Shown here: piece by piece, positions 24,384 to 32,849 of the stretch
Layout of the letters: the number at the start of each line of letters is the position of its first letter
How positions within the stretch are numbered: position 1 is the first letter of the stretch
Assembly: GCF_016804325.1 (NCBI RefSeq)
Contig: NZ_CP043627.1
Location: forward strand, 2,369,001 to 2,433,000
Source: Methylobacterium aquaticum
GTDB lineage: Bacteria; Pseudomonadota; Alphaproteobacteria; Rhizobiales; Beijerinckiaceae
Reading direction: 5' to 3'
DNA length: 64,000 nt
The notes under the pieces: generated by a model
The model's input: only the letters and a program-made list of their open reading frames with translations
Databases searched by the model: none
Told to the model about the DNA's origin: nothing
Position numbers and translations under genes: made by a program

Positions 24384-25095
24384 GCTTGCCAACGTCCACA
24401 AGAGCTTCGGCCCGCTGAAGGTCTTGGACGGCGTCTCGTTCGAGGTCGGCCGCGGCGAGGTGGTGGCGCTGATCGGCCAGTCCGGCTCCGGCAAGTCGAC
24501 GGCGCTCCGCTGCATCAACGCGCTCGAGACGATCGAGGAAGGCGCGATCGAGGTCTGCGGCCACGCGATCCATTCGCCCAGCCTCGACAAGCGGGCCCTG
24601 CGCCTCTCCGTCGGCATCGTCTTCCAGAGCTACAACCTCTTCCCGCATCTCACCGCGCTCCAGAACATCATGCTGGCGCCGACCTGCGTGAAGGGCCTCA
24701 AGCGGGGTGCGGCCCGCGACCTGGCGATGGAGTGCCTGACCCGGGTCGGGCTCGCCGAAAAGGCCGAGCACTATCCCGAGCAATTGTCCGGCGGGCAGCA
24801 GCAGCGGGTCGCCATCGCCCGGTCGCTCGCCATGCAGCCGCAGGTGATGCTGTTCGACGAGGTCACCTCGGCGCTCGACCCGCAGCTGACCTCGGAAGTG
24901 CTGAAGGTCATGGAGGATCTCGCCCGCGGCGGCATGACCATGATCCTGGTCACCCACGAGATGGGCTTTGCCCGCCGCGTTGCCGGCACCGTCATCTACA
25001 TGCGCCAGGGCCGGGTCTGGGAGACCCTGGCCGGGCGCGACCTCGACAACCCACGCACGCCAGAACTGCGCGACTTCGTCGGCAGCGGGCTGTGA
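24367..25095 (+). CDS. ABC transporter ATP-binding protein, polar amino-acid type
   Basis: Encodes 242 aa. It has Walker A GQSGSGKST, Q-loop VFQSYNLFPHLT, signature LSGGQQQRVAIARSL, Walker B VMLFDEVTSALD and the switch His in LVTHEMGFA. It powers uptake by the two permeases encoded immediately upstream and the binding protein downstream. The YNLFPHLT and EMGFAR motifs are typical of GlnQ/HisP-like ATPases. Confidence 0.95.
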   Translation: MSAVVKLANVHKSFGPLKVLDGVSFEVGRGEVVALIGQSGSGKSTALRCINALETIEEGAIEVCGHAIHSPSLDKRALRLSVGIVFQSYNLFPHLTALQNIMLAPTCVKGLKRGAARDLAMECLTRVGLAEKAEHYPEQLSGGQQQRVAIARSLAMQPQVMLFDEVTSALDPQLTSEVLKVMEDLARGGMTMILVTHEMGFARRVAGTVIYMRQGRVWETLAGRDLDNPRTPELRDFVGSGL

Positions 25096-25114
25096 TCAAG
25101 AAGGAGATTTGGGG

Positions 25115-25897
25115 ATGAAGCGCAGGACCTTCCTGGCCGGCGGCCTCGCGGCCGCCTCGACCCTGGCGATGCCGGCGCTCGCCGACACGCTGGACACGAT
25201 CAGGAGCCGCAAGAAGCTGCTCGTCGCCCTCGATCTCGGCTCGCCGCCCTTCGGCATGACCGATGCCGCGATGCAGCCGACCGGCTCGGACGTCGAGACC
25301 GCGCGGCTACTTGCCGCCGACTGGGAGCTGCCGCTCGAGGTCGTGCAGGTGACGAGCCCGAACCGGGTGCCGTTCCTGCTCACCGGCAAGGCCGACATGG
25401 TCATCGCCTCGTTCAGCGTGAACGAGGAGCGCCAGAAGGTGATCGACTTCTCGGACCCCTACGGGGTGATCCAGGCGGTGATCGCCGGGCCGAAGGACCG
25501 CGAGGTCAAGGATTATGCCGCAATCGTCGGCAAGCGCCTCGGCACCACCCGCGGCAGCACAAACGACAAGGAGGCGACCACCCGCGCCCAGGGCGCCCAG
25601 ATGGTGCGCTACGACGACGACGCTACGCTGATCACCGCGATGGTCTCGGGCCAGGTCGACATGGTGGCGACCTCGCCGCAGGTGATGAACACCGCCAATG
25701 CCCGCAAGCCCCCGGCGCCGTTCGAGACCAAGATCGTGATGCGGACGTTCCCCTATGCGATCGGCATCCGCAAGGGCGAGGGCAAGCTCCAGACCGCGCT
25801 CAACGAGTGGGTGCACAAGAACCTGCGCAACGGCAAGCTCAACACGATCTACAAGACCTATCACGGCAGCGACCTGCCGCCCGAGATGCTGGCGTAA
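25115..25897 (+). CDS. Family 3 extracellular solute-binding protein
   Basis: Encodes 260 aa. The N terminus MKRRTFLAGGLAAASTLAMP is a signal peptide with a twin-Arg RRTFLAG motif, so Tat export is possible. The mature protein is an SBP_bac_3 fold, with GMTDAAMQPTGSDVETARLL and the second-lobe DFYDP-like region IDFSDPYGV. It captures the substrate in the periplasm for the permeases encoded upstream. Family 3 proteins usually bind amino acids, but the linked enzymes suggest a sugar acid here. The ribosome binding site is AAGGAGA. Confidence 0.9.
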   Translation: MKRRTFLAGGLAAASTLAMPALADTLDTIRSRKKLLVALDLGSPPFGMTDAAMQPTGSDVETARLLAADWELPLEVVQVTSPNRVPFLLTGKADMVIASFSVNEERQKVIDFSDPYGVIQAVIAGPKDREVKDYAAIVGKRLGTTRGSTNDKEATTRAQGAQMVRYDDDATLITAMVSGQVDMVATSPQVMNTANARKPPAPFETKIVMRTFPYAIGIRKGEGKLQTALNEWVHKNLRNGKLNTIYKTYHGSDLPPEMLA

Positions 25898-25908
25898 TCA
25901 GGGTCAGG

Positions 25909-26125
25909 CGCGGGCCTCTCCTCTCCCCGCGGGCGGGGAGAGGGCCGAGCCCTCGTTCAGAGGGTGCGGCGAGCCCGCAGGGCGAGGGTGAGGGGGTTTT
26001 GCCGGAGGAGTCTCATCCTGAGATACCCCCTCACCCTCGCTCCGGCTTTCGCCTCCGCTTGCCGCGTCTCCTGAACGTCGACACGGCCCTCTCCCCGCCC
26101 GCGGGGAGAGGGGCAGGCCCGCGCC
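25909..26125. repeat. Long inverted-repeat intergenic element
   Basis: Two arms of about 40 bp face each other: GGCGCGGGCCTCTCCTCTCC with a CGCGGGCGGGGAGAGGG block on the left, and the inverted counterpart ending GGCCCGCGCC on the right. The centre has GGTGAGGGGG and its complement CCCCCTCACC. This is a REP-like intergenic palindrome that separates the transporter genes from the dehydrogenase gene. It carries no gene. Confidence 0.75.
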
Positions 26126-26181
26126 TCATGTTCTCCCCAACCAGCCCCTATCCCACTCCATCCTCCCGAAAGACCCATCCC

Positions 26182-27192
26182 ATGAAGGTGCTCCTCTGCG
26201 ACGAGCCGGGCCGGCTGCGGCTGACCGAGCGGCCGGAGCCGGTTCCGGCCGAGGGCGAGGCGCTGGTGCGCATCCGCCGGGTCGGCATCTGCGGCACGGA
26301 TTTCCACATCTACCAGGGCAAACACCCGTTCCTGCAATATCCGCGGGTGATGGGCCACGAGCTCTCCGGCACGATCGAGCGGGCGCCGGCCGGGAGCGGG
26401 CTGGAGGCGGGCCAGAACTGCTACGTCGTGCCCTACCTGTCCTGCGGACATTGCGTCGCCTGCCGCAAGGGCGTGACCAATGCCTGCCAGAACATCAGCG
26501 TGCTCGGCGTCCATTGCGACGGCGGCATGGCCGAGCTGATCAGCGTGCCGGCCCGGAACGTGGTGCCGGTGGGCGACACCCCGCTCGACGACGCCGCGAT
26601 GATCGAGTTCCTGGCGATCGGCGCCCACGGCGTGAAGCGCGGCGGCATCACCGCCGGGGACCGGGTGCTGGTGGTCGGCTCGGGGCCGATCGGCATGTCG
26701 GCGGTGATCTTCGCCAAGGCGCGCGGCGCCCACGTCACGGTCATGGACCTGCGCGAGGACCGGCTGGCCTTCACGCAGACCTCGCTCGGCGCCGACGCGC
26801 TGCTTCTCGCCAATGACGAGGCCGAGGCGAAGGCGAGCGCCGCCACGTCGGGCGACTTCTACGATTGCGTCATCGACTGCACCGGCAACCGCGCCGCGAT
26901 GCAGCGCGGCTTCGGCTTCGTCGGCCATGGCGGGCGCTATGTGCTGGTGAGCGTGGTGCGCGACGACATCGTGTTCTCCGACCCCGAATTCCACAAGCGC
27001 GAGACCACCCTGTTCGCCAGCCGCAACGCCCAACCCGACGACTTCGCCGAGGTGGTGCGCCAGATGCAGGCGGGCCGGGTGCCGACCCAGGCCCTGCGCA
27101 CCCATCGCGGCGCGCTGACGGATGGACCGGAGCTGTTCCGCGACTGGCTGCGGCCGGAGGCGGGGGTGATCAAGGCGATTCTGGAACTCTGA
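26182..27192 (+). CDS. Zinc-dependent alcohol dehydrogenase, L-galactonate dehydrogenase-like
   Basis: Encodes 336 aa of the medium-chain dehydrogenase family. Catalytic Zn ligands lie in VGICGTDFH and MGHELSG, and the four structural-Zn Cys are in YLSCGHCVACRKGVTNAC. The Rossmann motif is VVGSGPIGMSAVIFA. Overall it resembles LgoD/YjjN-type enzymes that oxidise L-galactonate to tagaturonate. With the UxaB-like gene at 21885 this would give L-galactonate to tagaturonate to altronate. The assignment rests on pattern recognition and context, and other hexonates are possible. Confidence 0.8.
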   Translation: MKVLLCDEPGRLRLTERPEPVPAEGEALVRIRRVGICGTDFHIYQGKHPFLQYPRVMGHELSGTIERAPAGSGLEAGQNCYVVPYLSCGHCVACRKGVTNACQNISVLGVHCDGGMAELISVPARNVVPVGDTPLDDAAMIEFLAIGAHGVKRGGITAGDRVLVVGSGPIGMSAVIFAKARGAHVTVMDLREDRLAFTQTSLGADALLLANDEAEAKASAATSGDFYDCVIDCTGNRAAMQRGFGFVGHGGRYVLVSVVRDDIVFSDPEFHKRETTLFASRNAQPDDFAEVVRQMQAGRVPTQALRTHRGALTDGPELFRDWLRPEAGVIKAILEL

Positions 27193-27218
27193 CTGCATTA
27201 CACCGCAGGGGACTTTTC

Positions 27219-27362
27219 CATCCCACCCGCGACCTCATCCTGAGGTGCCCACGAAGTGGGCCTCGAAGGAGGGCTCCAGATGCCGCTGCGATCCCTGGAC
27301 CCTCCTTCGAGGTCAGTCGATCCTTGATCGACTGACACCTCAGGATGAGGTCGCGGGTGGGA
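27219..27362. repeat. Palindromic intergenic repeat, CCTCATCCTGAGG family
   Basis: The arms TCCCACCCGCGACCTCATCC (left) and GGATGAGGTCGCGGGTGGGA (right) enclose the GAAGGAGGGCTCCAG and CCTCCTTCGAGG inner arms. It is the single-unit relative of the composite element at 8861-9278. It overlaps no gene. Confidence 0.85.
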
Positions 27363-27439
27363 TGGAGAATGTCGAACGGTCAAGCAAGCCATCAACCCAG
27401 GTGAAGGCACCAGCCCGCGCCGTCGGGCATGCCGGTGGC

Positions 27440-27865
27440 ATGGACCGACGACACCTCACCACCGGAGACGGCCGCCTCTCCCCCTCCGACCTGCGCCTCT
27501 GGGTGGTGCTGGCCATGGCGCTGGTCTTCCTGACGCTGGGCGGCCTGTTCCTGGCGGCGCCCGCGCTCGGCGCGCTGATCTACGGCGTGCCGGAGCCCGA
27601 AGGGGCCGGCCGCACTTATCTCAGGGCGATCGGCGCGCGGGACGCCGCCCTCGCGATTCATCTCGCCGGCCTCGGCCTGTTCTCGACCCGGCGCGCCGTG
27701 GCGATCGTGCTGGCGGGCAGCCTCGTCATCCCGGCCTGCGACCTCGCCCTCATCCTGTCCGCCGGCACGGCGGCCTGGTGGCAGGTGGCGTTGCACGGGA
27801 TGAGCGCCGGGGTGCTGGCAGTCATCGCCCTGTGGATGCTGGCCCCGGCGAGAGAGCCTGTTTGA
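27440..27865 (+). CDS. DUF4267-like small membrane protein
   Basis: Encodes 141 aa. There are four hydrophobic segments, at about residues 16-40 (LWVVLAMALVFLTLGGLFLA), 65-85, 90-108 and 112-135. The YGVPEPEG...YLRAIGARDAALAIHL pattern resembles DUF4267 proteins, four-helix inner-membrane proteins of unknown function. The start MDRRHLTTGDGR is preferred to upstream in-frame codons, which lie in the repeat element. It is monocistronic. Confidence 0.7.
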   Translation: MDRRHLTTGDGRLSPSDLRLWVVLAMALVFLTLGGLFLAAPALGALIYGVPEPEGAGRTYLRAIGARDAALAIHLAGLGLFSTRRAVAIVLAGSLVIPACDLALILSAGTAAWWQVALHGMSAGVLAVIALWMLAPAREPV

Positions 27866-27888
27866 GCGGCTGCGTCGGTCGATCCGAC

Positions 27889-27992
27889 CTAGAGCATTTT
27901 CCGACGAAGTGGATACCGGTTCGTCGCAGAAAATGCGGCAAAATCAACGACCTAGAGAGCTTCGCGATTGCAACGCGATCGTGAAGTGCTCT
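27889..27992. repeat. Two adjacent intergenic palindromes
   Basis: The first, about 27892-27937, is AGAGCATTTTCCGACGAAGT with a complementary TCGTCGCAGAAAATGC arm, a hairpin common in Rhizobiales genomes. The second, about 27954-27992, is AGAGAGCTTCGCGATTGC with GCGATCGTGAAGTGCTCT, an inverted relative of the element at 10859-10896. Neither encodes protein. Confidence 0.75.
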
Positions 27993-28012
27993 AGAGGCCG
28001 ACATCTCTCGAC

Positions 28013-28152
28013 GTCATCCTGGGGCTCGACGAAGTCGAGAACCCGGGATCCATAACTGCTGACGGTGCCGGATAAGGCGACCGGCGTCCCGCTTCATCCC
28101 GAACCGTCGGCGGTTATGGATCCCGGGCTCCGCTGCGCGGCCCCGGGATGAC
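28013..28152. repeat. 140-bp palindromic repeat, copy 1
   Basis: Starts GTCATCCTGGGGCTCGACGA and ends GGCCCCGGGATGAC. Inside are GGGATCCATAAC and its inverted copy GTTATGGATCCCGGG. A close relative lies at 62308-62446. It is a dispersed intergenic element that folds into a long hairpin. Confidence 0.85.
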
Positions 28153-28196
28153 ATCGAGGATGTCGATACGATCGGCCAGATCGAACGGACGCTGCA

Positions 28197-28994
28197 TCAC
28201 GCCGCGTAATCCGGCTCCTCCCGGTCGAGCCGGCGGCGGATCGAGGCGAGGTGGAGGCGGGCCGATTCCGGATCGCCCTCGCGCATCTGGCGGTAGGCGG
28301 CCTCGGCGATGGCGGGATCGACCGGCAGGACGGCGCGGCCGGTCGAGAGGGCGAGCACCTGCACTTCCGCCGCGCGCTCCAGGTAGTAGAGGTCGTCCCA
28401 GGCCTCCGCGATGGTCGGTCCGAGCACCATCACGCCATGGTTCTTCATGAACACGATGTCGGCCTCGCCGACGCTGTCGGCGATGCGGTCGCCCTCCCGC
28501 TCGTCGAGGGCGAGGCCGTTGTAGTTCCGGTCGAAGGCGGTGCGGCCGTAGAACTTGAGCGAGGTCTGCCCGGCGAAGATCAGCGGATCGCCCTCGGTCA
28601 TCGAGAGGGCGGTGGCGTAGGGCATGTGGGTGTGGAACGCGACCCGTGCCCGCGGGATGCGCTTGTGCAGGCGGGCATGGATGTAGAAGGCGGTCGCCTC
28701 CGGCTGCCCCTCGCCCGACACGACGTTGCCGTGGAAGTCGCAGACCAGGAGCTTCGAGGCGGTCAGTTCCGCGAAGGCGTAACCGTAGGGGTTGACGAGG
28801 AAGAGGTCGTCGTAGCCCGGCACCATCGCCGAGAAGTGGTTGCAGATGCCCTCTTCCAGGCCGTGGCGCGCCGCCATGCGGAAGCAGGCCGCCAGATCCT
28901 CCTTGGCCCGGCGCACCTCGGGCCCGGCGAGATCGGGCTGGTTGAGACCGTCCGGAATCCGCTCGCCGGCCGGCGCGCCGAATGCGTGAGCCAT
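28197..28994 (-). CDS. Class II aldolase/adducin family protein
   Basis: Encodes 265 aa. The class II aldolase fold is shown by GICNHFSAMVPGYDD (phosphate-loop region), AFHTHMPYATALS (two metal-binding His) and VFMKNHGVMVLGPT (third His region). Members cleave or epimerise sugar phosphates, or act as decarboxylases or dehydratases on small hydroxy-acids, using Zn or Mn. The substrate is not apparent and no partner gene is adjacent. An aldolase role in the sugar-acid pathway at 21-27 kb is possible but not shown. Confidence 0.85.
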   Translation of the reverse strand: MAHAFGAPAGERIPDGLNQPDLAGPEVRRAKEDLAACFRMAARHGLEEGICNHFSAMVPGYDDLFLVNPYGYAFAELTASKLLVCDFHGNVVSGEGQPEATAFYIHARLHKRIPRARVAFHTHMPYATALSMTEGDPLIFAGQTSLKFYGRTAFDRNYNGLALDEREGDRIADSVGEADIVFMKNHGVMVLGPTIAEAWDDLYYLERAAEVQVLALSTGRAVLPVDPAIAEAAYRQMREGDPESARLHLASIRRRLDREEPDYAA

Positions 28995-29069
28995 GGTGTC
29001 CGTGTCTCCTGAACTCTCACGCCGGATCCTGGCGGAAGCCGGACCCGCTTGTCCATGGTCGCGAGAGGA

Positions 29070-30251
29070 TCAGTGCGCCCTCACGTGCTCCAGCAGGGCA
29101 GGGGTGGCGTAGCCGTCCGCCGGCAGCCCCTCGGCGATCTGGTAGCGGCGCACCGCCTCGCGGAGCTTGGGGCCCGCGCGCCCGTCGAACGGGCCCTCGT
29201 AGAGCGAGCGGGCGGAGAGCCCGCGCTGGAGTGCCGCGAGCCCGGCCTGGTCGAGGCGCGGCCCGGTCGGCCAGGACGCGGCGAGCGGCGGCCCGCCGGC
29301 GATCCGGTCGGAGAAGTGGCCGACGGCGAGCGCGTAGGAATCCGAGGTGTTGTAGGCGCGGATGACCTCGAAATTGGCGGTGAGCAGGAAGGCCGGGCCG
29401 CCGGCGCCGCCGGGCAGGAACAGGCTCGCCTCGCCCTGGTCGGGCAGGGGCGCGCCGTCGAGGGTCCGCACCCCGCGCCGGGCGAAATCGGCGAACGGGC
29501 CGCGGTAGCGCGCGAGGTCGAACCCCGCCGGGAGGGTCACGGCGACGCCCCAGGGCAGGTCGCGGCGCCAGCCGGCCTGTTGCAGGAAATGCGCGATCGA
29601 GGCCAGCGCGTCGGGTGCCGAAGCCCAGATGTCGCGGCGGCCGTCGCCGTCGAAATCGACCGCCGCCCGCAGGTAGGCCGAGGGCAGGAACTGCGTCTGC
29701 CCCATGGCCCCGGCCCAGGAGCCGCGCATCCGCTCCGGCGTCACGTCGTGGTGCTCGAGGATCTCGAGGGCGGCGAGCAGCTCGTCGCGAAACAGCTCGC
29801 CGCGATGGCGCGCCTCGGCCAGGGTGGCGAGCGCCCGGATCACCGGCATCGTGCCGGCGCTGGCGCCGAAATCCGATTCGATGCCCCAGAAGGCAAGCAG
29901 AACCGGTCCGGGCACGCCGTAAGCCGCCTCGATCGCCGCCAGGGTCTCGGCGCGGCGCGCTCCTTCCGCCCGCCCGCGGGCGATGCGGCCGGGCGAGACG
30001 GCACCGGTCAGGTATTCCCAGACCGCCCGGCCGAACTCGCCCTGGCGGCGCAGGCGCGCCAGCACCGCCGGGTCCGGGGTGACGCCCCGGAACGCCGCGT
30101 CGAAGGTCGCCCGCGACACCTTTCGCGCTTGGGCGGCCGGCCACAACTCCTCGACGAAGGCCCGGAAATCGCCGGCACCGCTGGGGGCGGCGAGGACGAG
30201 GACGGCGCCGAGCGCCAGGACGCTGCGCAGGACGAACCGGGTCTGGGGCAT
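29070..30251 (-). CDS. Lytic murein transglycosylase, MltB/SLT_2 type
   Basis: Encodes 393 aa with a signal peptide (residues 1-26). The SLT_2 catalytic domain spans about residues 28-310, with the catalytic Glu in AFWGIESDFGAS and GSWAGAMGQTQFLPSAYL. NFEVIRAYNTSDSYALAVGH is the conserved distal block. A PG_binding_1 domain lies at the C terminus (about residues 325-390, RSLYEGPFDGRAGPKLREAV). It cleaves the MurNAc-GlcNAc bond to give 1,6-anhydro products in the periplasm. The stop of galE lies 3 bp upstream of its start, so the two are co-transcribed. Confidence 0.93.
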   Translation of the reverse strand: MPQTRFVLRSVLALGAVLVLAAPSGAGDFRAFVEELWPAAQARKVSRATFDAAFRGVTPDPAVLARLRRQGEFGRAVWEYLTGAVSPGRIARGRAEGARRAETLAAIEAAYGVPGPVLLAFWGIESDFGASAGTMPVIRALATLAEARHRGELFRDELLAALEILEHHDVTPERMRGSWAGAMGQTQFLPSAYLRAAVDFDGDGRRDIWASAPDALASIAHFLQQAGWRRDLPWGVAVTLPAGFDLARYRGPFADFARRGVRTLDGAPLPDQGEASLFLPGGAGGPAFLLTANFEVIRAYNTSDSYALAVGHFSDRIAGGPPLAASWPTGPRLDQAGLAALQRGLSARSLYEGPFDGRAGPKLREAVRRYQIAEGLPADGYATPALLEHVRAH

Positions 30252-30254
30252 CGA

Positions 30255-31247
30255 TCAGATCCGGTTGCGCCGGCCGAGCGCGTCTTCCCAGGCGAGCGCC
30301 TGGGTGACAATCTCGCGCAGGTCGTCGTGCTGCGGCACCCAGCCGAGCTCGGCCCGGATCCGGTCGGCCCCGGCGATGATCCGCGACGGGTCGCCCGGAC
30401 GGCGCGGCGACAGCTTGACCGGGAAATCGACGCCGGAGACCGACTTCACCACGTCGATCACCTCGAGCACCGAGTAGCCGCGGCCGTAGCCGCAATTGAG
30501 GGTCAGGCTCTCGCCGCCCCGGCGCAGGTGGTTGAGCGCGACGAGGTGGGCTTGCGCCAGGTCGGAGACCTGGATGTAGTCGCGCAGGCACGACCCGTCC
30601 GGGGTCGGATAGTCGGTGCCGAACACCTCCAGCCGCTCGCGCCGGCCCAGCGCGGCCTGCGTCGCGACCTTGATGAGATGGGTGGCGTTGGGGGTCGACT
30701 GGCCCGAGCGCCCGCGCGGGTCGGCGCCGGCCACGTTGAAGTAGCGCAGGACCACGTAGGTGATGCCGTGGGCGCGGGCGGCGTCCTCCAGCATCCACTC
30801 GGTCATCAGCTTCGAGCGGCCATAGGGGTTGATCGGGTTCGGCGCCAGGTCCTCGGGCACCGGCACCACCGACGGCTCGCCGTAGACGGCCGCCGTCGAG
30901 GAGAAGATCACATGGCGCACGCCCGCGCCGATCGCCGCCTCGATCAGGGCGCGCGACTTGACCGTGTTGGCGAGGTAGTAACCGAGGGGATCGGAGACCG
31001 AATCCGGTACCACGATCTTGGCGGCGAAATGCGCCAGCGCGTCGATATTGTGCCGGCGGATGGTCTCGGCCACCAGGGTCTGGTCGGCGACGTCGCCGCG
31101 CACCAGCGTGACTTCCGGCGGCAGCGCCCAATCGAAGCCGGTGGAGAGATCGTCGAGGACAACGACTTCCTCGTGTCCGGCGTCGATCAGGGCGAGCACC
31201 ATGTGGCTGCCGATGTAGCCGGCGCCGCCCGTGACAAGTACCGCCAT
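30255..31247 (-). CDS. galE: UDP-glucose 4-epimerase
   Basis: Encodes 330 aa. It interconverts UDP-glucose and UDP-galactose with bound NAD+. The Rossmann motif VTGGAGYIGSH is at the N terminus, the active-site Ser in IFSSTAAVYGE, and the Tyr-x3-Lys pair in NPYGRSKLMTEW. The C-terminal substrate region includes GDPSRIIAGADRI. The ATG at 31247 with GGGAG upstream starts exactly at the family N terminus; a longer in-frame extension is unlikely. It is divergent from galU, a functional pair for UDP-sugar supply. Confidence 0.95.
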   Translation of the reverse strand: MAVLVTGGAGYIGSHMVLALIDAGHEEVVVLDDLSTGFDWALPPEVTLVRGDVADQTLVAETIRRHNIDALAHFAAKIVVPDSVSDPLGYYLANTVKSRALIEAAIGAGVRHVIFSSTAAVYGEPSVVPVPEDLAPNPINPYGRSKLMTEWMLEDAARAHGITYVVLRYFNVAGADPRGRSGQSTPNATHLIKVATQAALGRRERLEVFGTDYPTPDGSCLRDYIQVSDLAQAHLVALNHLRRGGESLTLNCGYGRGYSVLEVIDVVKSVSGVDFPVKLSPRRPGDPSRIIAGADRIRAELGWVPQHDDLREIVTQALAWEDALGRRNRI

Positions 31248-31426
31248 TCCGTCTGCTCCCCGGCGTGAGACGGCTTGATCCATACCCCGCAATGCTTCAG
31301 CGTCAATTAAGCTGTCCGGTGGCAAGGGTGCCCGGGGGAGGATGTCCGCCGGGCGTGAGATGCCCGGGGATGGCCGCCCCCGCCGGGCGGTCCGGCCTCT
31401 CCTCGGTGTTCACGGGATCACGCACG

Positions 31427-32293
31427 ATGAAACGCATTCGCAAGGCCGTCCTCCCGGTTGCCGGTCTCGGCACCCGTTTCCTGCCGGCGACCAAGGCGGT
31501 GCCCAAGGAGATGCTGACGGTCGTCGATCGTCCCGTGGTCCAGCACGTGGTCGACGAGGCCCGGGAAGCGGGCATCGAGCATTTCATCTTCGTCACCGGC
31601 CGCGGCAAGGCGGTGATCGAGGACCATTTCGACATCTCCTACGAGCTCGACCGCACGCTTCAGGAGCGCGGCAAGACGGAGGCCTACGAGGCCCTGAAGA
31701 AGGACCTGCCCGCCGCCGGCCAGACCAGCTTCACCCGCCAGCAGGAGCCGCTCGGCCTCGGCCACGCGGTGTGGTGCGCCCGCGAGATCGTCGGCGACGA
31801 GCCCTTCGCGGTGATCCTGCCCGACATGCTCAGCCGCGGCAGCATGGTGCAGATGCTCAAGGCCTACGAGCAGCACGGCGGCAACATCATCGCCGTCGAG
31901 GAGGTCGCCCCCGACCAGACCCACCAGTACGGCATCGTCAGCGTCGGCCAGGAATACGGCGACACCTTCGAGATCACCGGCATGGTGGAGAAGCCGCCGA
32001 AGGGCACGGCGCCGTCGAACTACATCATCTCGGGCCGCTACATCCTCCAGCCGGAGATCTTTTCCATCCTCGAGCGCGGCGAGCGCGGGGCGGGCGGCGA
32101 GATCCAGCTCACCGACGGCATGAAGCGCCTGTCGGAGACGCAGAAGTTCTACGGCATGCACTATCGCGGCAAGACCTACGACACCGGCTCGAAGCTCGGC
32201 TTCCTGGTCGCCAACCTCGCCTACGGCCTGGAGCGGCCGGAGCTGCGCGACGCCTTGAAGCAGGAGATCGAGGCGCTGCTGGCGAAGGGCTGA
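31427..32293 (+). CDS. galU: UTP-glucose-1-phosphate uridylyltransferase
   Basis: Encodes 288 aa. It makes UDP-glucose from glucose-1-phosphate and UTP in the cytoplasm, for exopolysaccharide, LPS and glycolipid synthesis. The nucleotide loop LPVAGLGTRFLPATKAVPKE is at the N terminus. LGLGHAVWCAREIVGDEPF and the metal Asp in AVILPDML are the nucleotide-binding core. IQLTDGM and GKTYDTGSKLGFL are typical of the C-terminal half. The start follows the conserved MKRIRKAVLP. Confidence 0.96.
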   Translation: MKRIRKAVLPVAGLGTRFLPATKAVPKEMLTVVDRPVVQHVVDEAREAGIEHFIFVTGRGKAVIEDHFDISYELDRTLQERGKTEAYEALKKDLPAAGQTSFTRQQEPLGLGHAVWCAREIVGDEPFAVILPDMLSRGSMVQMLKAYEQHGGNIIAVEEVAPDQTHQYGIVSVGQEYGDTFEITGMVEKPPKGTAPSNYIISGRYILQPEIFSILERGERGAGGEIQLTDGMKRLSETQKFYGMHYRGKTYDTGSKLGFLVANLAYGLERPELRDALKQEIEALLAKG

Positions 32294-32302
32294 CGCGGAT
32301 CC

Positions 32303-32329
32303 GGCGTCGAGGCTGCGCGCCTCGACGCC
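32303..32329. terminator. Hairpin between convergent genes, probable bidirectional terminator
   Basis: A perfect 11-bp stem, GGCGTCGAGGC (32303-32313) with GCCTCGACGCC (32319-32329), has a TGCGC loop. It lies between the stops of galU (plus strand) and the small gene at 32337 (minus strand). No T run follows, so it may slow rather than fully end transcription. Confidence 0.6.
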
Positions 32330-32336
32330 GGCCGCC

Positions 32337-32666
32337 CTATTCGTCGTCGAACCAGTTGCGGCTCGGCTCGATGCAGCGATAGCCGACGAGGCATTCCGGC
32401 GTGTCGCGGGTCGGCACGAAGGCGTTCTTCGTGACCTGCGTCGGCTCGCAGAAGCTGCGGTCGCGCACGAAGCGGTCATAGGTGTAGCCGCCGGTGCCGA
32501 GCACCGCGGCGCCTCGCGCGGCGAGGAAGCTCCGCGCCTGGCCGCAGGTCATGGCGAGGGTCGAGGGGCGCCCCTGGGCGAGCGCGGCCGTGGGGATCGC
32601 CGCCAGAGCGGCGAGCAGGGCCAGAAGCCCGGACTTCCAATATCTGACGGACACGACGGCGCTCAC
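32337..32666 (-). CDS. Small secreted protein, hypothetical
   Basis: Encodes about 109 aa from GTG 32666 (a second GTG at 32654 is also possible), with a signal peptide (YWKSGLLALLAALAAIPTAA, cleavage near LAQG). The mature part has four Cys (MTCGQARSF, SFCEPTQV, PECLVGYRC) and conserved aromatic blocks GTGGYTYDRFVRD and KNAFVPTRDTPE. Similar small Cys-rich periplasmic proteins occur in Rhizobiales, without known function. The start is uncertain because no clear ribosome binding site is visible. Confidence 0.65.
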   Translation of the reverse strand: MSAVVSVRYWKSGLLALLAALAAIPTAALAQGRPSTLAMTCGQARSFLAARGAAVLGTGGYTYDRFVRDRSFCEPTQVTKNAFVPTRDTPECLVGYRCIEPSRNWFDDE

Positions 32667-32849
32667 GATTTCGGCGGAACCGTCTTCGACCGCATGAGGC
32701 GCGGGATCCCCTCTCCCGGCGATACCGGACTCACCCGGTATCGCGGCCAGGTGTGGGAGAGGGGAGACTTGCGCCCGTCTCGTCTCGGACGGTTCCGTCA
32801 TTCGAGGACACGGCTAACGCCCACGGCCTCCGGCCGGGTTCCCCCGCCG

